64,000 nt of DNA, taken from the NCBI GenBank assembly GCA_028687585.1, contig JAQTZV010000009.1:1-64000 (forward strand), written 5' to 3'. Source of the stretch: Desulfuromonadaceae bacterium (GTDB taxonomy: Bacteria > Desulfobacterota > Desulfuromonadia > Geobacterales > Pseudopelobacteraceae). The notes below the pieces were generated by a model. The model was not told the DNA's origin. It saw nothing but the letters and a program-made list of their open reading frames with translations, and searched no databases. A program made the position numbers and the translations under genes. Shown here piece by piece: positions 35,655-44,872 of this stretch. The stretch's first letter is position 1. Every line of letters begins with the position of its first letter.

Positions 35655-36641
35655 ATGACCGAGAGTTCGCACCCTTTTCAAGCCCTTACCCCCGACTTCA
35701 TTATCGACGCAGTTGAAAGCCAGGGATTTTACTGTGATTGCCGAAATTTAGTGCTCAATAGCTATGAGAATCGAGTCTACCAAATCGGAATTGAAGACGG
35801 GACTCCCCTCATAAGCAAGTTCTATCGCCCGGGGCGCTGGAGCAACGAGCAGATTATCGAGGAACACCGTTTCTGCATCGAGCTGACTGAGCACGAACTG
35901 TCGGTGGTTGCACCCATGAGAAATAGTAATGGCGAAAGCCTTTTCATGTACAAGGGTTTCCGCTTTGCGCTCTACCCGAGACAAGGTGGCCATGCTCCCG
36001 AGTTCGATAATCTGGATAACCTGCTTATACTTGGCCGTATGCTCGGTCGCATTCACCGGATTGGTGCGGTGACGCCGTTCAGTCACCGCCCGACTCTGGA
36101 TAGCAGGAGTTTTGGATATGACAGCGTGGCCCTGATCAGGGAGAGTTTTATCCCTTCGGACTATCGACCGAGTTACGAGGCCGTCACCGGCCAGCTGCTG
36201 GACGCCATAGACAGCATCATGGCTGGAATCGGCTCTGTCCGTTTCATCCGTACTCATGGCGACTGCCACGCAGGAAACATCCTCTGGCGGGACAATGCCC
36301 CGCACTTTGTGGATTTTGACGATGCCCGCATGGCACCGGCGGTCCAGGACCTTTGGATGATGCTCTCAGGGGAGCGTCCACGCCAGATGGCTCAGTTGGA
36401 AGCGCTTATCAAGGGGTATCGTGAATTCTACGATTTCAACCCGGGAGAACTCCGCCTGATCGAGGTTTTGCGGACGCTGCGTATGTTACACTACAGTGCG
36501 TGGCTTGCCAGACGCTGGCAGGACCCTGTATTCCCCCATACCTTCCCCTGGTTCAACACCGTTAACTACTGGGGAGAACACATTCTTCAATTGCGAGAGC
36601 AGTTAGCGGCGCTTGAAGAAGCACCACTGGAGCTGGATTAG
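35655..36641 (+). CDS. srkA: Stress-response Ser/Thr kinase SrkA/YihE-like
   Basis: Protein of 328 aa with a choline-kinase/aminoglycoside-phosphotransferase fold. N-terminal SYENRVYQIGIEDG, then the Brenner motif HGDCHAGNILW and the metal motif VDFDDARMAPAVQDLWMML match SrkA/RdoA proteins. SrkA counters MazE/MazF-linked death under oxidative and envelope stress in E. coli. Length is standard. It is monocistronic. Confidence 0.9.
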   Translation: MTESSHPFQALTPDFIIDAVESQGFYCDCRNLVLNSYENRVYQIGIEDGTPLISKFYRPGRWSNEQIIEEHRFCIELTEHELSVVAPMRNSNGESLFMYKGFRFALYPRQGGHAPEFDNLDNLLILGRMLGRIHRIGAVTPFSHRPTLDSRSFGYDSVALIRESFIPSDYRPSYEAVTGQLLDAIDSIMAGIGSVRFIRTHGDCHAGNILWRDNAPHFVDFDDARMAPAVQDLWMMLSGERPRQMAQLEALIKGYREFYDFNPGELRLIEVLRTLRMLHYSAWLARRWQDPVFPHTFPWFNTVNYWGEHILQLREQLAALEEAPLELD

Positions 36642-36839
36642 GAAATAATTTTGCTGCGGATTCACACCATGCTTGATCTGGGCAGCGACATTCAAACCTA
36701 CGTGCGCGGACGCTGCATACTGCGTCTTCACAATTGTTCATAATTCCTTCATACAATATTCTTATCATTCAGATACGGTGTCTCATCAATAAAAAATGCC
36801 CCGACATACGGGACAGCTAATGCGCAAAGGAGAATCACG

Positions 36840-37298
36840 ATGAAAAAGATGTCTGTAGCAGTAGTAGCATTAAGCCTGGCGGTTTCCCTGTTCAGCCTTG
36901 CCAATGCCGGCAACAATGGCATGGGAGGAGGGTGTGGCAATTGCGCACAACAGCAGGGTGCATCGGCAACAGCTGCAACGCCGGGAGCACTCCCTGACCC
37001 ATTCAGGAAATTTCAGAGGGACACCATTGATCTCCGCCAGGAAATGATGACCAAGCGCTTTGAACTCCAACGGGAAAATCTGAATGCAACTCCTGACGAG
37101 GGGAAGATTGCTACATTGCGGGCAGACATCACGGCACTGCAGGCAAAGATTTTTGCTATTCGCAGCCAGAGCGGCCTGCCAGACAACAAGTGTGATGGTG
37201 AATGCCCCCAGACAATGGGTGGCTGCAACAAGATGAGTATGGGTGACTGCGGCAAGGGAATGGGAGGCTGCAACAAGGCCCCATGTGGCCGGAAGTAA
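36840..37298 (+). CDS. Exported Spy/CpxP-like Cys-rich protein
   Basis: Protein of 152 aa with a signal peptide (MKKMSVAVVALSLAVSLFSLANA). The mature part has a helical segment with FRKFQRDTIDLRQEMMTKRF that resembles the LTxxQ-type helices of Spy/CpxP/ZraP chaperones. The C-terminal tail repeats MGGCNK, MGDCGK and MGGCNK; another GGGCGNC cluster follows the signal. A role in periplasmic metal sensing or chaperoning is inferred. It is first in a run that leads into a PepSY-like protein and a two-component pair. AAAGGAGA precedes the ATG. Confidence 0.75.
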   Translation: MKKMSVAVVALSLAVSLFSLANAGNNGMGGGCGNCAQQQGASATAATPGALPDPFRKFQRDTIDLRQEMMTKRFELQRENLNATPDEGKIATLRADITALQAKIFAIRSQSGLPDNKCDGECPQTMGGCNKMSMGDCGKGMGGCNKAPCGRK

Positions 37299-37353
37299 TT
37301 GTATGCGTGTGGCTGGAGCGCGCTGCTCCGGCCACAGGTTTGGAGTTTCATGT

Positions 37354-37770
37354 ATGAAACGTTTCCTGCTTCTGTTTCTAAGCATTGCGGTAAGTTCTTC
37401 TCCGTCGTTTGCCGCTGCAGCGAATGGGTCACATCCGGATGACGAGAAAAACTGTCAAATGCACGTCGGGAAACCCGATTGCAATGACCGGTCTTCGTGG
37501 TGTAAAAACCGTGAAGGATCGTGCAGCCCCGAAATGCGCGGCAAATGCGGTAAAAGACGTGGTGACTGGTATGGTGCCCGCCAGCCGGTGTCGTCTACTG
37601 CAGAAGCCGAGCAGCTCCTCAGTAATTACTACGCAGGGCAGGAGTACTCCGTTTCCGGAGTCACGGAAAAAAAATGGGGCTATAAAGCGGTCATTCTTGA
37701 CAAAGATAACAACGTCATTGATCAGGTTATGATTGACAAGCGTTCCGGACGCATTCGCTCATTATATTGA
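37354..37770 (+). CDS. Exported PepSY-like small protein
   Basis: Protein of 138 aa with a signal peptide (MKRFLLLFLSIAVSSSPSFA). The mature N-terminus is Cys-rich (CQMHVGKPDC, CKNREGSC, then CGKR). The C-terminal third, KKWGYKAVILDKDNNVIDQV and following SGRIRSLY, resembles a PepSY unit, a periplasmic module often tied to sensors or metalloproteins. Its stop precedes the GTG start of the response regulator by 19 nt. Function unknown. Confidence 0.65.
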   Translation: MKRFLLLFLSIAVSSSPSFAAAANGSHPDDEKNCQMHVGKPDCNDRSSWCKNREGSCSPEMRGKCGKRRGDWYGARQPVSSTAEAEQLLSNYYAGQEYSVSGVTEKKWGYKAVILDKDNNVIDQVMIDKRSGRIRSLY

Positions 37771-37789
37771 TCCGGGCAAAGAGGTTCGT

Positions 37790-38494
37790 GTGCTGCCACC
37801 AGTCCTGATTGTTGAAGATGACACCAAACTCGCCCGGATTGTGAAAGCGTATCTGGAAGGGGCTGACTTCAGGACCGCTCATGCATCTACCGTGCGGGAG
37901 GCTCTGCAAAAGGCCGAAGTCGAACTTCCTCTTGCGGTAATACTCGATCTGGGCCTGCCTGACGGAAGTGGCGAAGAACTGTGCCAGAGTTTGAAAGAAC
38001 TCGGAGATTTCCCGGTTATCATGCTCACGGCAAAGTCGTCTGAAGAGGAACGGATCGCCGGTTTTTCCCTCGGAGCGGACGACTACATGGTTAAGCCGGC
38101 CAGTCCGCGCGAATTGGTCTGTCGCCTGAAAGCTGTTCTGAAACGCTATGAGCGCAACTCTTCGTCACCGGACAGTATTGCTTCGTTTAACAACGGTGCA
38201 CTGATCCTTAACTCTCTCCGACATCAGATCACAAAAGATGGCCGCTCCATTTCTGTTACTCCCACCGAATTCAAACTTCTTCAGGCCCTTGCAGCATCAC
38301 CCGGCCGGACCTTCACCCGCGACGAGCTGGTTTCCCGGGCACTCGGCTATCAATTCGAAGGGTATGATCGCAGCATAGATGCACACATCAAGAACCTCCG
38401 CCAGAAAATAGAGCGCGATCCACGACTCCCCGAATACCTCAAAACAGTGTACGGCGTCGGCTACCTGTTTGCCGGAGAACGTGATGCGCTGTAG
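37790..38494 (+). CDS. OmpR-family response regulator
   Basis: Regulator of 234 aa: receiver domain (PVLIVEDDTKLA, phospho-acceptor Asp53 in VILDLGLPDG, Lys in DDYMVKPAS) and a winged-helix DNA-binding domain (FTRDELVSRALGY and a C-terminal TVYGVGYLF). The start is a GTG with GAGG 5-6 nt upstream; a longer frame begins inside the previous gene. It overlaps the histidine kinase by 11 nt. Together with the exported proteins upstream it resembles the CpxRA/CpxP arrangement. Confidence 0.88.
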   Translation: MLPPVLIVEDDTKLARIVKAYLEGADFRTAHASTVREALQKAEVELPLAVILDLGLPDGSGEELCQSLKELGDFPVIMLTAKSSEEERIAGFSLGADDYMVKPASPRELVCRLKAVLKRYERNSSSPDSIASFNNGALILNSLRHQITKDGRSISVTPTEFKLLQALAASPGRTFTRDELVSRALGYQFEGYDRSIDAHIKNLRQKIERDPRLPEYLKTVYGVGYLFAGERDAL

Positions 38495-39839
38495 CCTGCG
38501 CTGTAAATTCCTGCTGCTGTTCATTCTCATTTCAACAATTGCCCTTTCCTCTGCATTCGTGTTGCGCGGCTTCATCATGCGTGATTTTGCCCGGTATCTG
38601 GACGGAGAATCACAGGATCGGATTCAACGGGTTGTCGCTCTCCTGGAAGGAGGCTATGAGCGAAATAATGGCTGGAAGCCGGACGCTGTGGCTTCCGATC
38701 TTGCCTGGGCGCTCCAGCTGGGCATTGAAGTACGCCTGTATGACTCCGCCGCCCGGTTGGTACTCGATTCGGAACAAGCGATCTCACAGCTGCACCCGTT
38801 GATGCGCAAACGGGTTCTTGATACGAGCGGATTTGAACCCGGCATGGTAACAGGAGAGGCGCTATCGTATCCGCTCTATCTACGGGGCGAGGAGATCGGC
38901 TCTCTGGAAGCGCGGGTGCTCGACCAGGTAAAAGAAGATTATTTCGTTCGTTCTTCAAACCGGGTGCTGCTGACTTCGGTCACGATATTGGGCCTGGTAT
39001 CGATTCTCGCCGGCATCTTCGCTTCCCGAAAACTTGCCCGGCCGCTTCTTGAACTGGTTGACGCTTCGGGAGATATTGCCGAAGGAAACTTGTCCCGCCG
39101 TGTGTCCAACACCGGTCATGACGAGATAGGCCGCCTGTCTCAAAGTTTCAACAGCATGGCCCATACTCTTGAAGCCCAGGAAAAATTACGCCGGACGCTG
39201 CTTTCTAATGCCGCTCACGAGCTGCGTACCCCTTTGGCGATCATTTCAGGTGAATTGGAAGGAATGCTTGACGGCGTCCTGCCGACTGACAGAGAGGCGC
39301 TCCAGTCACTGCATGACGAGGCACGGCGGCTCACTGCCATATTGGACGGTGTGGACGAAATGTCCCGGGCGGAAGCAAGCATCCTGAACCTGCATGAGGA
39401 AACCTTTGCGCTTAACGGGTATCTTGCCGCTATCGTTGCCCGGTTTGAACGGCTTTTTGCCGACAAGCACGCCGTTTTGCTGCTCGAATGTCCTGATTCG
39501 CTGAAAATCACCGCCGACCCTGATCGCCTCAGCCAGATAATTATCAACCTGATCAGCAACAGTTTCAAATCAATTGCCCACGATGGACAGGTTATTCTCT
39601 CCGCCTCTTCAAACGGAAATCAGATCAGCCTGGAAGTCAGCGACAACGGCTGCGGAATTCCGGAGAAGGATCTCCCGCATATTTTTGAGCGCTTTTACAA
39701 AGGAAAAGGCGGCGGATTGGGGCTGGGACTGGCCATAGTGCAGGAACTGGTAACGGCACACGGCGGCACGATTTCCGTCAAAAGTTCACTCACTTCCGGA
39801 ACCTCATTTCGTATACTGCTGCCGTATCACCCGGAATAG
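38484..39839 (+). CDS. Membrane sensor histidine kinase with HAMP domain
   Basis: Kinase of 451 aa. TM1 is about residues 8-28 (FLLLFILISTIALSSAFVLRG). A periplasmic sensor of about 130 residues follows, then TM2 (VLLTSVTILGLVSILAGIFA) and a HAMP domain. The dimerisation helix has His245 (NAAHELRTPLAI), and the ATPase domain shows LISNSFKSI, DNGCGIPEKDL and GLGLGLAIV. It is partner of the overlapping response regulator. GGAG precedes the ATG inside the regulator's end. The signal sensed is unknown. Confidence 0.9.
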   Translation: MRCSLRCKFLLLFILISTIALSSAFVLRGFIMRDFARYLDGESQDRIQRVVALLEGGYERNNGWKPDAVASDLAWALQLGIEVRLYDSAARLVLDSEQAISQLHPLMRKRVLDTSGFEPGMVTGEALSYPLYLRGEEIGSLEARVLDQVKEDYFVRSSNRVLLTSVTILGLVSILAGIFASRKLARPLLELVDASGDIAEGNLSRRVSNTGHDEIGRLSQSFNSMAHTLEAQEKLRRTLLSNAAHELRTPLAIISGELEGMLDGVLPTDREALQSLHDEARRLTAILDGVDEMSRAEASILNLHEETFALNGYLAAIVARFERLFADKHAVLLLECPDSLKITADPDRLSQIIINLISNSFKSIAHDGQVILSASSNGNQISLEVSDNGCGIPEKDLPHIFERFYKGKGGGLGLGLAIVQELVTAHGGTISVKSSLTSGTSFRILLPYHPE

Positions 39840-40075
39840 AGTGAGAGCATATGCTGCACCAACCCGTCTGGGCGCTACAAATTCAATCACTCCACTTCTG
39901 CTACGATCCTATCTGGCACCTTCTTTTGATTATGCAGCTTGAATAGCACGGTTATTTTGCCCCCAATCTCTCGGCTGTGCTAGGTTATTGCGCGTTTGTA
40001 TGCTAAATTCATTGCCAGCTGTCATCCCCGTATCTATTTGTCGGGCCAAATCGCACAAAAACGGAACTGTACTCC

Positions 40076-40978
40076 ATGAGCAGTTTTACACCCCACGGCT
40101 TGATTGTCGCCCATCACGGTATCTCGGTTGAGGTACTGTTTGAGAATAACGTACGCAGAATGGTGCGGGTCAAGCGCAACTCCGGGCATGTGGTCGGAGA
40201 CAGCGTTGTCGTTACCGGTGAAGTTTTGAAGCGTCTGCCGCGCCGGACCGAACTGCAGCGGCGTGATGCCCGTGGCGGTATTCATCTGGTCGGCGCGAAT
40301 CTGGATGTCCTTGGCATCGTGGTCGCACCGCAATCACCGGGCGGCTTTATCGATCGGGCGATTGTGGCCGCACGCTCTGCAGCATTGCAACCTTTTCTGG
40401 TGGTCAACAAATGTGATCTTGATGGCACTGCGGAGCTGCTGGCCGAGTTGACCAGCCTGTATGGCGCATCTGTACCGATATTTCCGCTCAGCGCCGCCAA
40501 GCAGAGCGGTCTTGTCCCGCTGGAGAAGTTTCTGGGCGAAGGACATCGCGGCGCCTTTGTCGGTACGACCGGGGTTGGCAAGAGCTCTCTGCTCAATGCG
40601 CTCTGCCCCGAAATTGACCTGAAAGTGGGAGCCCTCAGTTCCTATAACAGCATGGGGCGGCACACAACAACCGTTTCCACGCTGCATGCACTCGCCGGCG
40701 GCGGCGAGCTGGTTGACACTCCCGGCTTTCGCGATTTCGGACTGGTTGATATCACGGTGGAGGAGCTGGCCGAATATTTCCCCGGCTTTGAAAGTCATCG
40801 GGATGTCGCCTGTAAATTCCGCAACTGCCGGCATCGCACCGAGCCAGAGTGTGCCGTGCTGACGCTGGTCGAACAGGGTGTAATTCCGACAGAGCGCTAC
40901 AACACCTACATGGAAATTCTTACCGAGGTAGAAACGCTGCAGGCAGCGGCACGCAGCAGAGATTGGAAAAACAACTAA
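40076..40978 (+). CDS. rsgA: Small ribosomal subunit biogenesis GTPase RsgA
   Basis: Circularly permuted GTPase of 300 aa that checks late 30S assembly. An OB-fold N-terminus precedes the GTPase motifs in permuted order: NKCD (G4), GTTGVGKSS (G1, Lys169) and DTPGF (G3). The C-terminal zinc finger has Cys-x5-Cys-x-His-x5-Cys in ACKFRNCRHRTEPEC. It is a single gene, slightly shorter than E. coli RsgA (about 350 aa). Confidence 0.95.
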   Translation: MSSFTPHGLIVAHHGISVEVLFENNVRRMVRVKRNSGHVVGDSVVVTGEVLKRLPRRTELQRRDARGGIHLVGANLDVLGIVVAPQSPGGFIDRAIVAARSAALQPFLVVNKCDLDGTAELLAELTSLYGASVPIFPLSAAKQSGLVPLEKFLGEGHRGAFVGTTGVGKSSLLNALCPEIDLKVGALSSYNSMGRHTTTVSTLHALAGGGELVDTPGFRDFGLVDITVEELAEYFPGFESHRDVACKFRNCRHRTEPECAVLTLVEQGVIPTERYNTYMEILTEVETLQAAARSRDWKNN

Positions 40979-40997
40979 ACCTAGAAAAAGCAGTTAT

Positions 40998-41122
40998 CCA
41001 CGAAAAGCACGAAATACACGAACGAAATCAGAAAGATAAACAACTTCACGACGTAACCTGCTTGGTGAATCACTGTTTTACTGTAATGCTTTATTTTTCG
41101 TGTTTTTTCGTGCTTTTCGTGG
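40998..41122. repeat. Long inverted repeat downstream of rsgA
   Basis: Arms CCACGAAAAGCACGAAAT... (40998-41022) and its near-perfect complement ending CGTGCTTTTCGTGG (41098-41122) bracket a 75-bp loop. The short CACGAA unit recurs within each arm. It is non-coding and could form a large hairpin or be a repetitive element. Confidence 0.7.
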
Positions 41123-41167
41123 ACTCAAAAGCCGTTTTTAGGCTAAATTGAGGCAGGTTGATAGGCC

Positions 41168-41211
41168 GAAGACTGAAGTCCGTTAGTTCTTTTCTTCAGC
41201 CTTCAGTCTTC
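41168..41211. repeat. Second inverted repeat before the pyrophosphatase gene
   Basis: Perfect 11-bp arms GAAGACTGAAG and CTTCAGTCTTC separated by 22 bp, 49 bp upstream of the pyrophosphatase ATG. It may be an mRNA leader hairpin or part of the repeat cluster that fills this gap. Confidence 0.55.
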
Positions 41212-41260
41212 TACCGAATCCCTTGAACAACACCCGAATCCATACCAGAGCGAGACCATC

Positions 41261-42907
41261 ATGATCAAAACCACATACGTTATTGGCCACCGCAACCCGG
41301 ATACTGACTCAATCGCGTCCGCGATCGGCTACGCGGCGTTGCGGCAGCAACAAGGTGACAACACAGTTATTGCCGCCATGGCCGGCGCTCCCAATCCCCA
41401 GACCCGCTATATCCTTGACCGCCTCAACATTCCTGACCCGCTGTTTCTGGCTGATGTTCATCCCAAGGTACGCGACACCATTAAACGGCAGCCAGTGACC
41501 GTTAATCAGCAGGCTTCAGCATACGAGGCGCTGGAACTGTTCAACAAAAGCGGTGTTCGGGTGCTGCCGGTAGTCGATACCGACTTCAAGCCGTGCGGCT
41601 TACTTTCGCTGCTGCACCTGTCGGAAAGCTACCTTCTTCCCAGCCAGGACAAACATCGTCAGATGACAACAAGCCTGCCAAACTTGGCCAGGACTCTCGC
41701 CGCTACTCTTGAAACCGATCACGGTACCGACACCCTGATCACCCTGAACCTGTTCATCGGTGCGATGCTGGAAGAATCCTTCAGCAGCAGGATTGAAGGC
41801 CATGACCCGCACTCACTCCTGATCATGACCGGCAATCGCCGCACGATCCAGTTGGCCGCCATTGAGCGGGGCGTGCGGGTGCTGGTGGTAACCGGCGGCC
41901 ATCAACTGGAGGAGGACTTGTGCAAACTGGCTCAGAAACATGGCGTCACGGTGCTCCTGACACCCCACGACACTGCAACCGCATCCTGGCTGGCACGACT
42001 CTCCACGCCGGTTACCTGCCTCGCCGACCAGGAATTTGCCGCCATTGGAATAGATAAATCTCTGGCCACTTTGCGTCAAAAACTGATGGGAGCCAACGTT
42101 GCGGCAGTGGTGGCGCTGAAAGGCGACGGCACGCTGGCCGGCGTCGCGACCAAATCATCCCTCCTTGCGCCACTGCCGTACCGGTTGATTCTGGTGGATC
42201 ACAATGAACTGGGACAGGCGGTGCCGGGCGCTGAACAGGTTGAAATCGCTGAAGTCATCGACCACCACAAACTCGGCAACAGCCACTCAAACAGCCCGAT
42301 CTCCTTTATAACTTCACCGGTAGGCAGCACATGCACCCTGGTAGCCCGCCGCTACCGCGAATGCGCCATCGAACCGGGCACACAGGTTGCCGCGCTGCTG
42401 CTGGCCGGAATTCTTTCCGACACGGTTATCCTGAAATCACCCACCACGACCGATGCCGACCATCAGATGGCAGCCTGGCTTGAAGAGCGTTCAGGCCTTG
42501 TCGCTGTCGATTTCGGCCGTGACATTTTTGCCGCCAGCAGCTCCCTGAAGAATTATGGTTCGGCTGACCGGGTTGTCGCTGCCGACTTCAAACTCTTTAC
42601 CCATGAGAAATACAGCATCGGACTCGGGCAGGTTGAGGTCATCGGTTTTGACGAATTTTACAGTATGAAAGAACGGTTGCTGGAAGCTCTCGCCGAGGTC
42701 AAACGCCGGGACAACCTCTTCATCGCGGGACTTATGGTAACTGATATCACCACAGAAACAACACTCTTCCTGGTAGAGGGACATACGCTCATCGCCCATG
42801 TCATGGAATATCCGCAACTGGAGCCGCATCTGTATGAGCTGAAAAATGTCATGTCCCGCAAGAAGCAGATGGTGCCGCACCTGCTGAAAATTCTTGCCAG
42901 AGTCTAA
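41261..42907 (+). CDS. CBS-domain manganese-dependent inorganic pyrophosphatase
   Basis: Family II pyrophosphatase of 548 aa that hydrolyses PPi to phosphate. N-terminal DHH part: VIGHRNPDTDSIASAIGYAAL with metal-binding His and Asp. Paired CBS repeats plus a DRTGG-like insert follow (roughly residues 70-300), then EVIDHHKLGN (DHH), and the DHHA2 domain with SPTTTDADHQMA. The CBS pair makes the enzyme nucleotide-regulated in known homologues. It is monocistronic, and the upstream gap has two inverted repeats. Confidence 0.92.
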   Translation: MIKTTYVIGHRNPDTDSIASAIGYAALRQQQGDNTVIAAMAGAPNPQTRYILDRLNIPDPLFLADVHPKVRDTIKRQPVTVNQQASAYEALELFNKSGVRVLPVVDTDFKPCGLLSLLHLSESYLLPSQDKHRQMTTSLPNLARTLAATLETDHGTDTLITLNLFIGAMLEESFSSRIEGHDPHSLLIMTGNRRTIQLAAIERGVRVLVVTGGHQLEEDLCKLAQKHGVTVLLTPHDTATASWLARLSTPVTCLADQEFAAIGIDKSLATLRQKLMGANVAAVVALKGDGTLAGVATKSSLLAPLPYRLILVDHNELGQAVPGAEQVEIAEVIDHHKLGNSHSNSPISFITSPVGSTCTLVARRYRECAIEPGTQVAALLLAGILSDTVILKSPTTTDADHQMAAWLEERSGLVAVDFGRDIFAASSSLKNYGSADRVVAADFKLFTHEKYSIGLGQVEVIGFDEFYSMKERLLEALAEVKRRDNLFIAGLMVTDITTETTLFLVEGHTLIAHVMEYPQLEPHLYELKNVMSRKKQMVPHLLKILARV

Positions 42908-43014
42908 TACCAGTATCGATTGATAAAGATGGCGAACTTGATTTTTAATTAAACATCACGTAGTTTGTGAGGTTGTTACCGGGTAGCGCCACTATCATGC
43001 AAGGGATACGTTCT

Positions 43015-44307
43015 ATGTCACATAAAACCGTTCAGGAGCTTCTATCAAAGCACCGTCTTGCGGAAGATCTCCTCATCAACCAGGCCGCGCCGCGCCACGA
43101 TCAGATGGACAGCTCGATACAGAAGCAGCAGATGATCGAGCTGTCCGCATTGTTTGCGCGGCTGGATGCGTCTGAAATTGCCGAGATTCTTGACGGACTT
43201 TCCCCTGAGGATCTTTTGCTTGTCTGGGGTCAAATTGATGAAGATCGATTAGACACTATCCTGGACGATGTTTCCGATGCGACACGTGACACCCTGGCCA
43301 GCCGCAGCAGTTACCTCGGCGCTGTGTGCGTAGTGAATGCCTTTGAACTGGCGCAGGGACGTTTGAGCCAGACAACTATCGAATCGGTTGAAGATCTGGA
43401 TGAAATCAAGCCGATCTGGGTCGATCTGGTGGGAACAACCAAGGCCGACCGTCGAAAAATTGGACAGTATTTCGGTTTGGAGCTCCCCGACCCGGAAGAC
43501 CTTACCGACATCGAATCGAGCGCCCGCTTCTATGTTGAAGAGCACGGCGAGATTCATCTGCATTCTGACTTTCTGCTCGACCGCGAAGGTGACTCCCGAA
43601 ACGTTCCGGTCGCGTTCATTCTGTTCAATGACATTCTTTTTTCAGTCAGAGGTGAAGAGTTGCCGGTCTTCCGTCTGCAGCGGCTTCGCGCCCGTATCCA
43701 GGCAGGATATGTTTCCGACGGTATGGGCATGCTGCTTGACCTCTACGCCGCGGATGTCGAATATTCGGCCGACTCTCTGGAAGAGATCTATTCAGCGCTC
43801 GGCCAGGTTGGCAAGCAGGTGCTCAATAAGACCATGACCGATGAGGAAGCGGCGAAAATTCTGGCCGACATCGCCGAAGAAGAGGATTTGAACGGGCACA
43901 TCCGCAGAAATGTTCTTGATACCCGGCGGGCGCTTACCTTTCTGATCCGCAGGAAACTGCTTTCCGTAACACAGCTTGAAGAGGCCCAGCAGATCCTGCG
44001 CGACATTGAATCGCTGGACGGGCATACCTCCTTCCTGTTTGATAAGATCAATTTCCTTATGGACGCCACGGTCGGTTTTATTAACATTAACCAGAACAGG
44101 GTCCTTTACCGGCTGACCATACTCAGCGTCATATTCATGCCGCTCAACGTGATTGCCGGCATCGGCGGCATGTCGGAATTCTCAATGATGACCAAAACCA
44201 TCCCCTGGCCAGTATCGTACAGCATCTTTACCGTCGGAATGCTGGTTGTGGCCTGGCTCACATATGTTATTCTGCGGCTCTTCGAAAAGCGCGGTGTACA
44301 GCGGTAG
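43015..44307 (+). CDS. CorA-like divalent-cation channel with MgtE-N-like domain
   Basis: Protein of 430 aa. The N-terminal 100 residues (LSALFARLDASEIAEILDGL, then SPEDLLLVWGQIDEDR) resemble the superhelical N domain of MgtE. The rest is a CorA-type cytoplasmic funnel ending in two membrane segments (YRLTILSVIFMPLNVIAGIG and the last hydrophobic stretch). The loop has GGMSEFSMM in place of the classic YGMN filter. The start at 43015 is preferred (AAGGGAT upstream); an earlier ATG lacks a site. The transported ion is not certain. Confidence 0.85.
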   Translation: MSHKTVQELLSKHRLAEDLLINQAAPRHDQMDSSIQKQQMIELSALFARLDASEIAEILDGLSPEDLLLVWGQIDEDRLDTILDDVSDATRDTLASRSSYLGAVCVVNAFELAQGRLSQTTIESVEDLDEIKPIWVDLVGTTKADRRKIGQYFGLELPDPEDLTDIESSARFYVEEHGEIHLHSDFLLDREGDSRNVPVAFILFNDILFSVRGEELPVFRLQRLRARIQAGYVSDGMGMLLDLYAADVEYSADSLEEIYSALGQVGKQVLNKTMTDEEAAKILADIAEEEDLNGHIRRNVLDTRRALTFLIRRKLLSVTQLEEAQQILRDIESLDGHTSFLFDKINFLMDATVGFININQNRVLYRLTILSVIFMPLNVIAGIGGMSEFSMMTKTIPWPVSYSIFTVGMLVVAWLTYVILRLFEKRGVQR

Positions 44308-44352
44308 TATTCATCGGGACGATTACCACTCCAACGAAACGTGGAGGAACGT

Positions 44353-44868
44353 ATGATTGTGTATGTTATGCGCCATGCGGAAGCGGTTGAAGGGAGCGAT
44401 GTGTTAGCGGATAAGTGGCGCTACCTGACTGAAAAAGGACGGGTGACGGCACAAAAAATGAGCACAACGGTCGCGAGGTACGGCCCCAAAACGCGGCTGA
44501 CCATCACCAGTCCCTTGACCCGCGCCGTACAAACCGCCGAGATCGCCGCTGAAAAAGCCTGCCGGAAGAACGCAGTTATCGCTTCTCCTCTGCTCCTGCC
44601 GGGAGCTGACATCAATGAATTAGTCGCGTATATCACGGCATGCAAGCATGCCAAACGGCTCATGCTGGTTGGCCATGAGCCGCAGCTTGGGTCCCTGGTT
44701 GCCGCGCTGCTCGGTTACAGTGACAGCAGAGTAAGCCTGAAAAAGAGCTCCTGCGTGGCCCTGAAACTTGGCGTGCGCGACAAACCGGCCTGTTTTCTCT
44801 GGTATCTGGCCCCTGGCAAAAAAAGAGTCACCTCCGTTAAAAAAGCATTCCCGCAACACCCCGCCTAA
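44353..44868 (+). CDS. sixA: Phosphohistidine phosphatase SixA
   Basis: Histidine-phosphatase superfamily protein of 171 aa. VYVMRHAEA is the RHG-type motif with the catalytic His; ITSPLTRAVQTAEI and LMLVGHEPQLGSLV supply the second His. SixA removes phosphate from His of phosphotransfer domains such as ArcB or PTS components. A GGAGGAA site precedes this ATG, while the GTG four codons earlier is less likely. The CHAD gene begins 5 nt after its stop, suggesting an operon. Confidence 0.92.
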   Translation: MIVYVMRHAEAVEGSDVLADKWRYLTEKGRVTAQKMSTTVARYGPKTRLTITSPLTRAVQTAEIAAEKACRKNAVIASPLLLPGADINELVAYITACKHAKRLMLVGHEPQLGSLVAALLGYSDSRVSLKKSSCVALKLGVRDKPACFLWYLAPGKKRVTSVKKAFPQHPA

Positions 44869-44872
44869 ACCT

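Noticed and set aside
40849..41151. Plus-strand frame of 100 codons after rsgA
   Set aside because: Out-of-frame extension of rsgA into the inverted repeat; the C-terminal residues are translated repeat.
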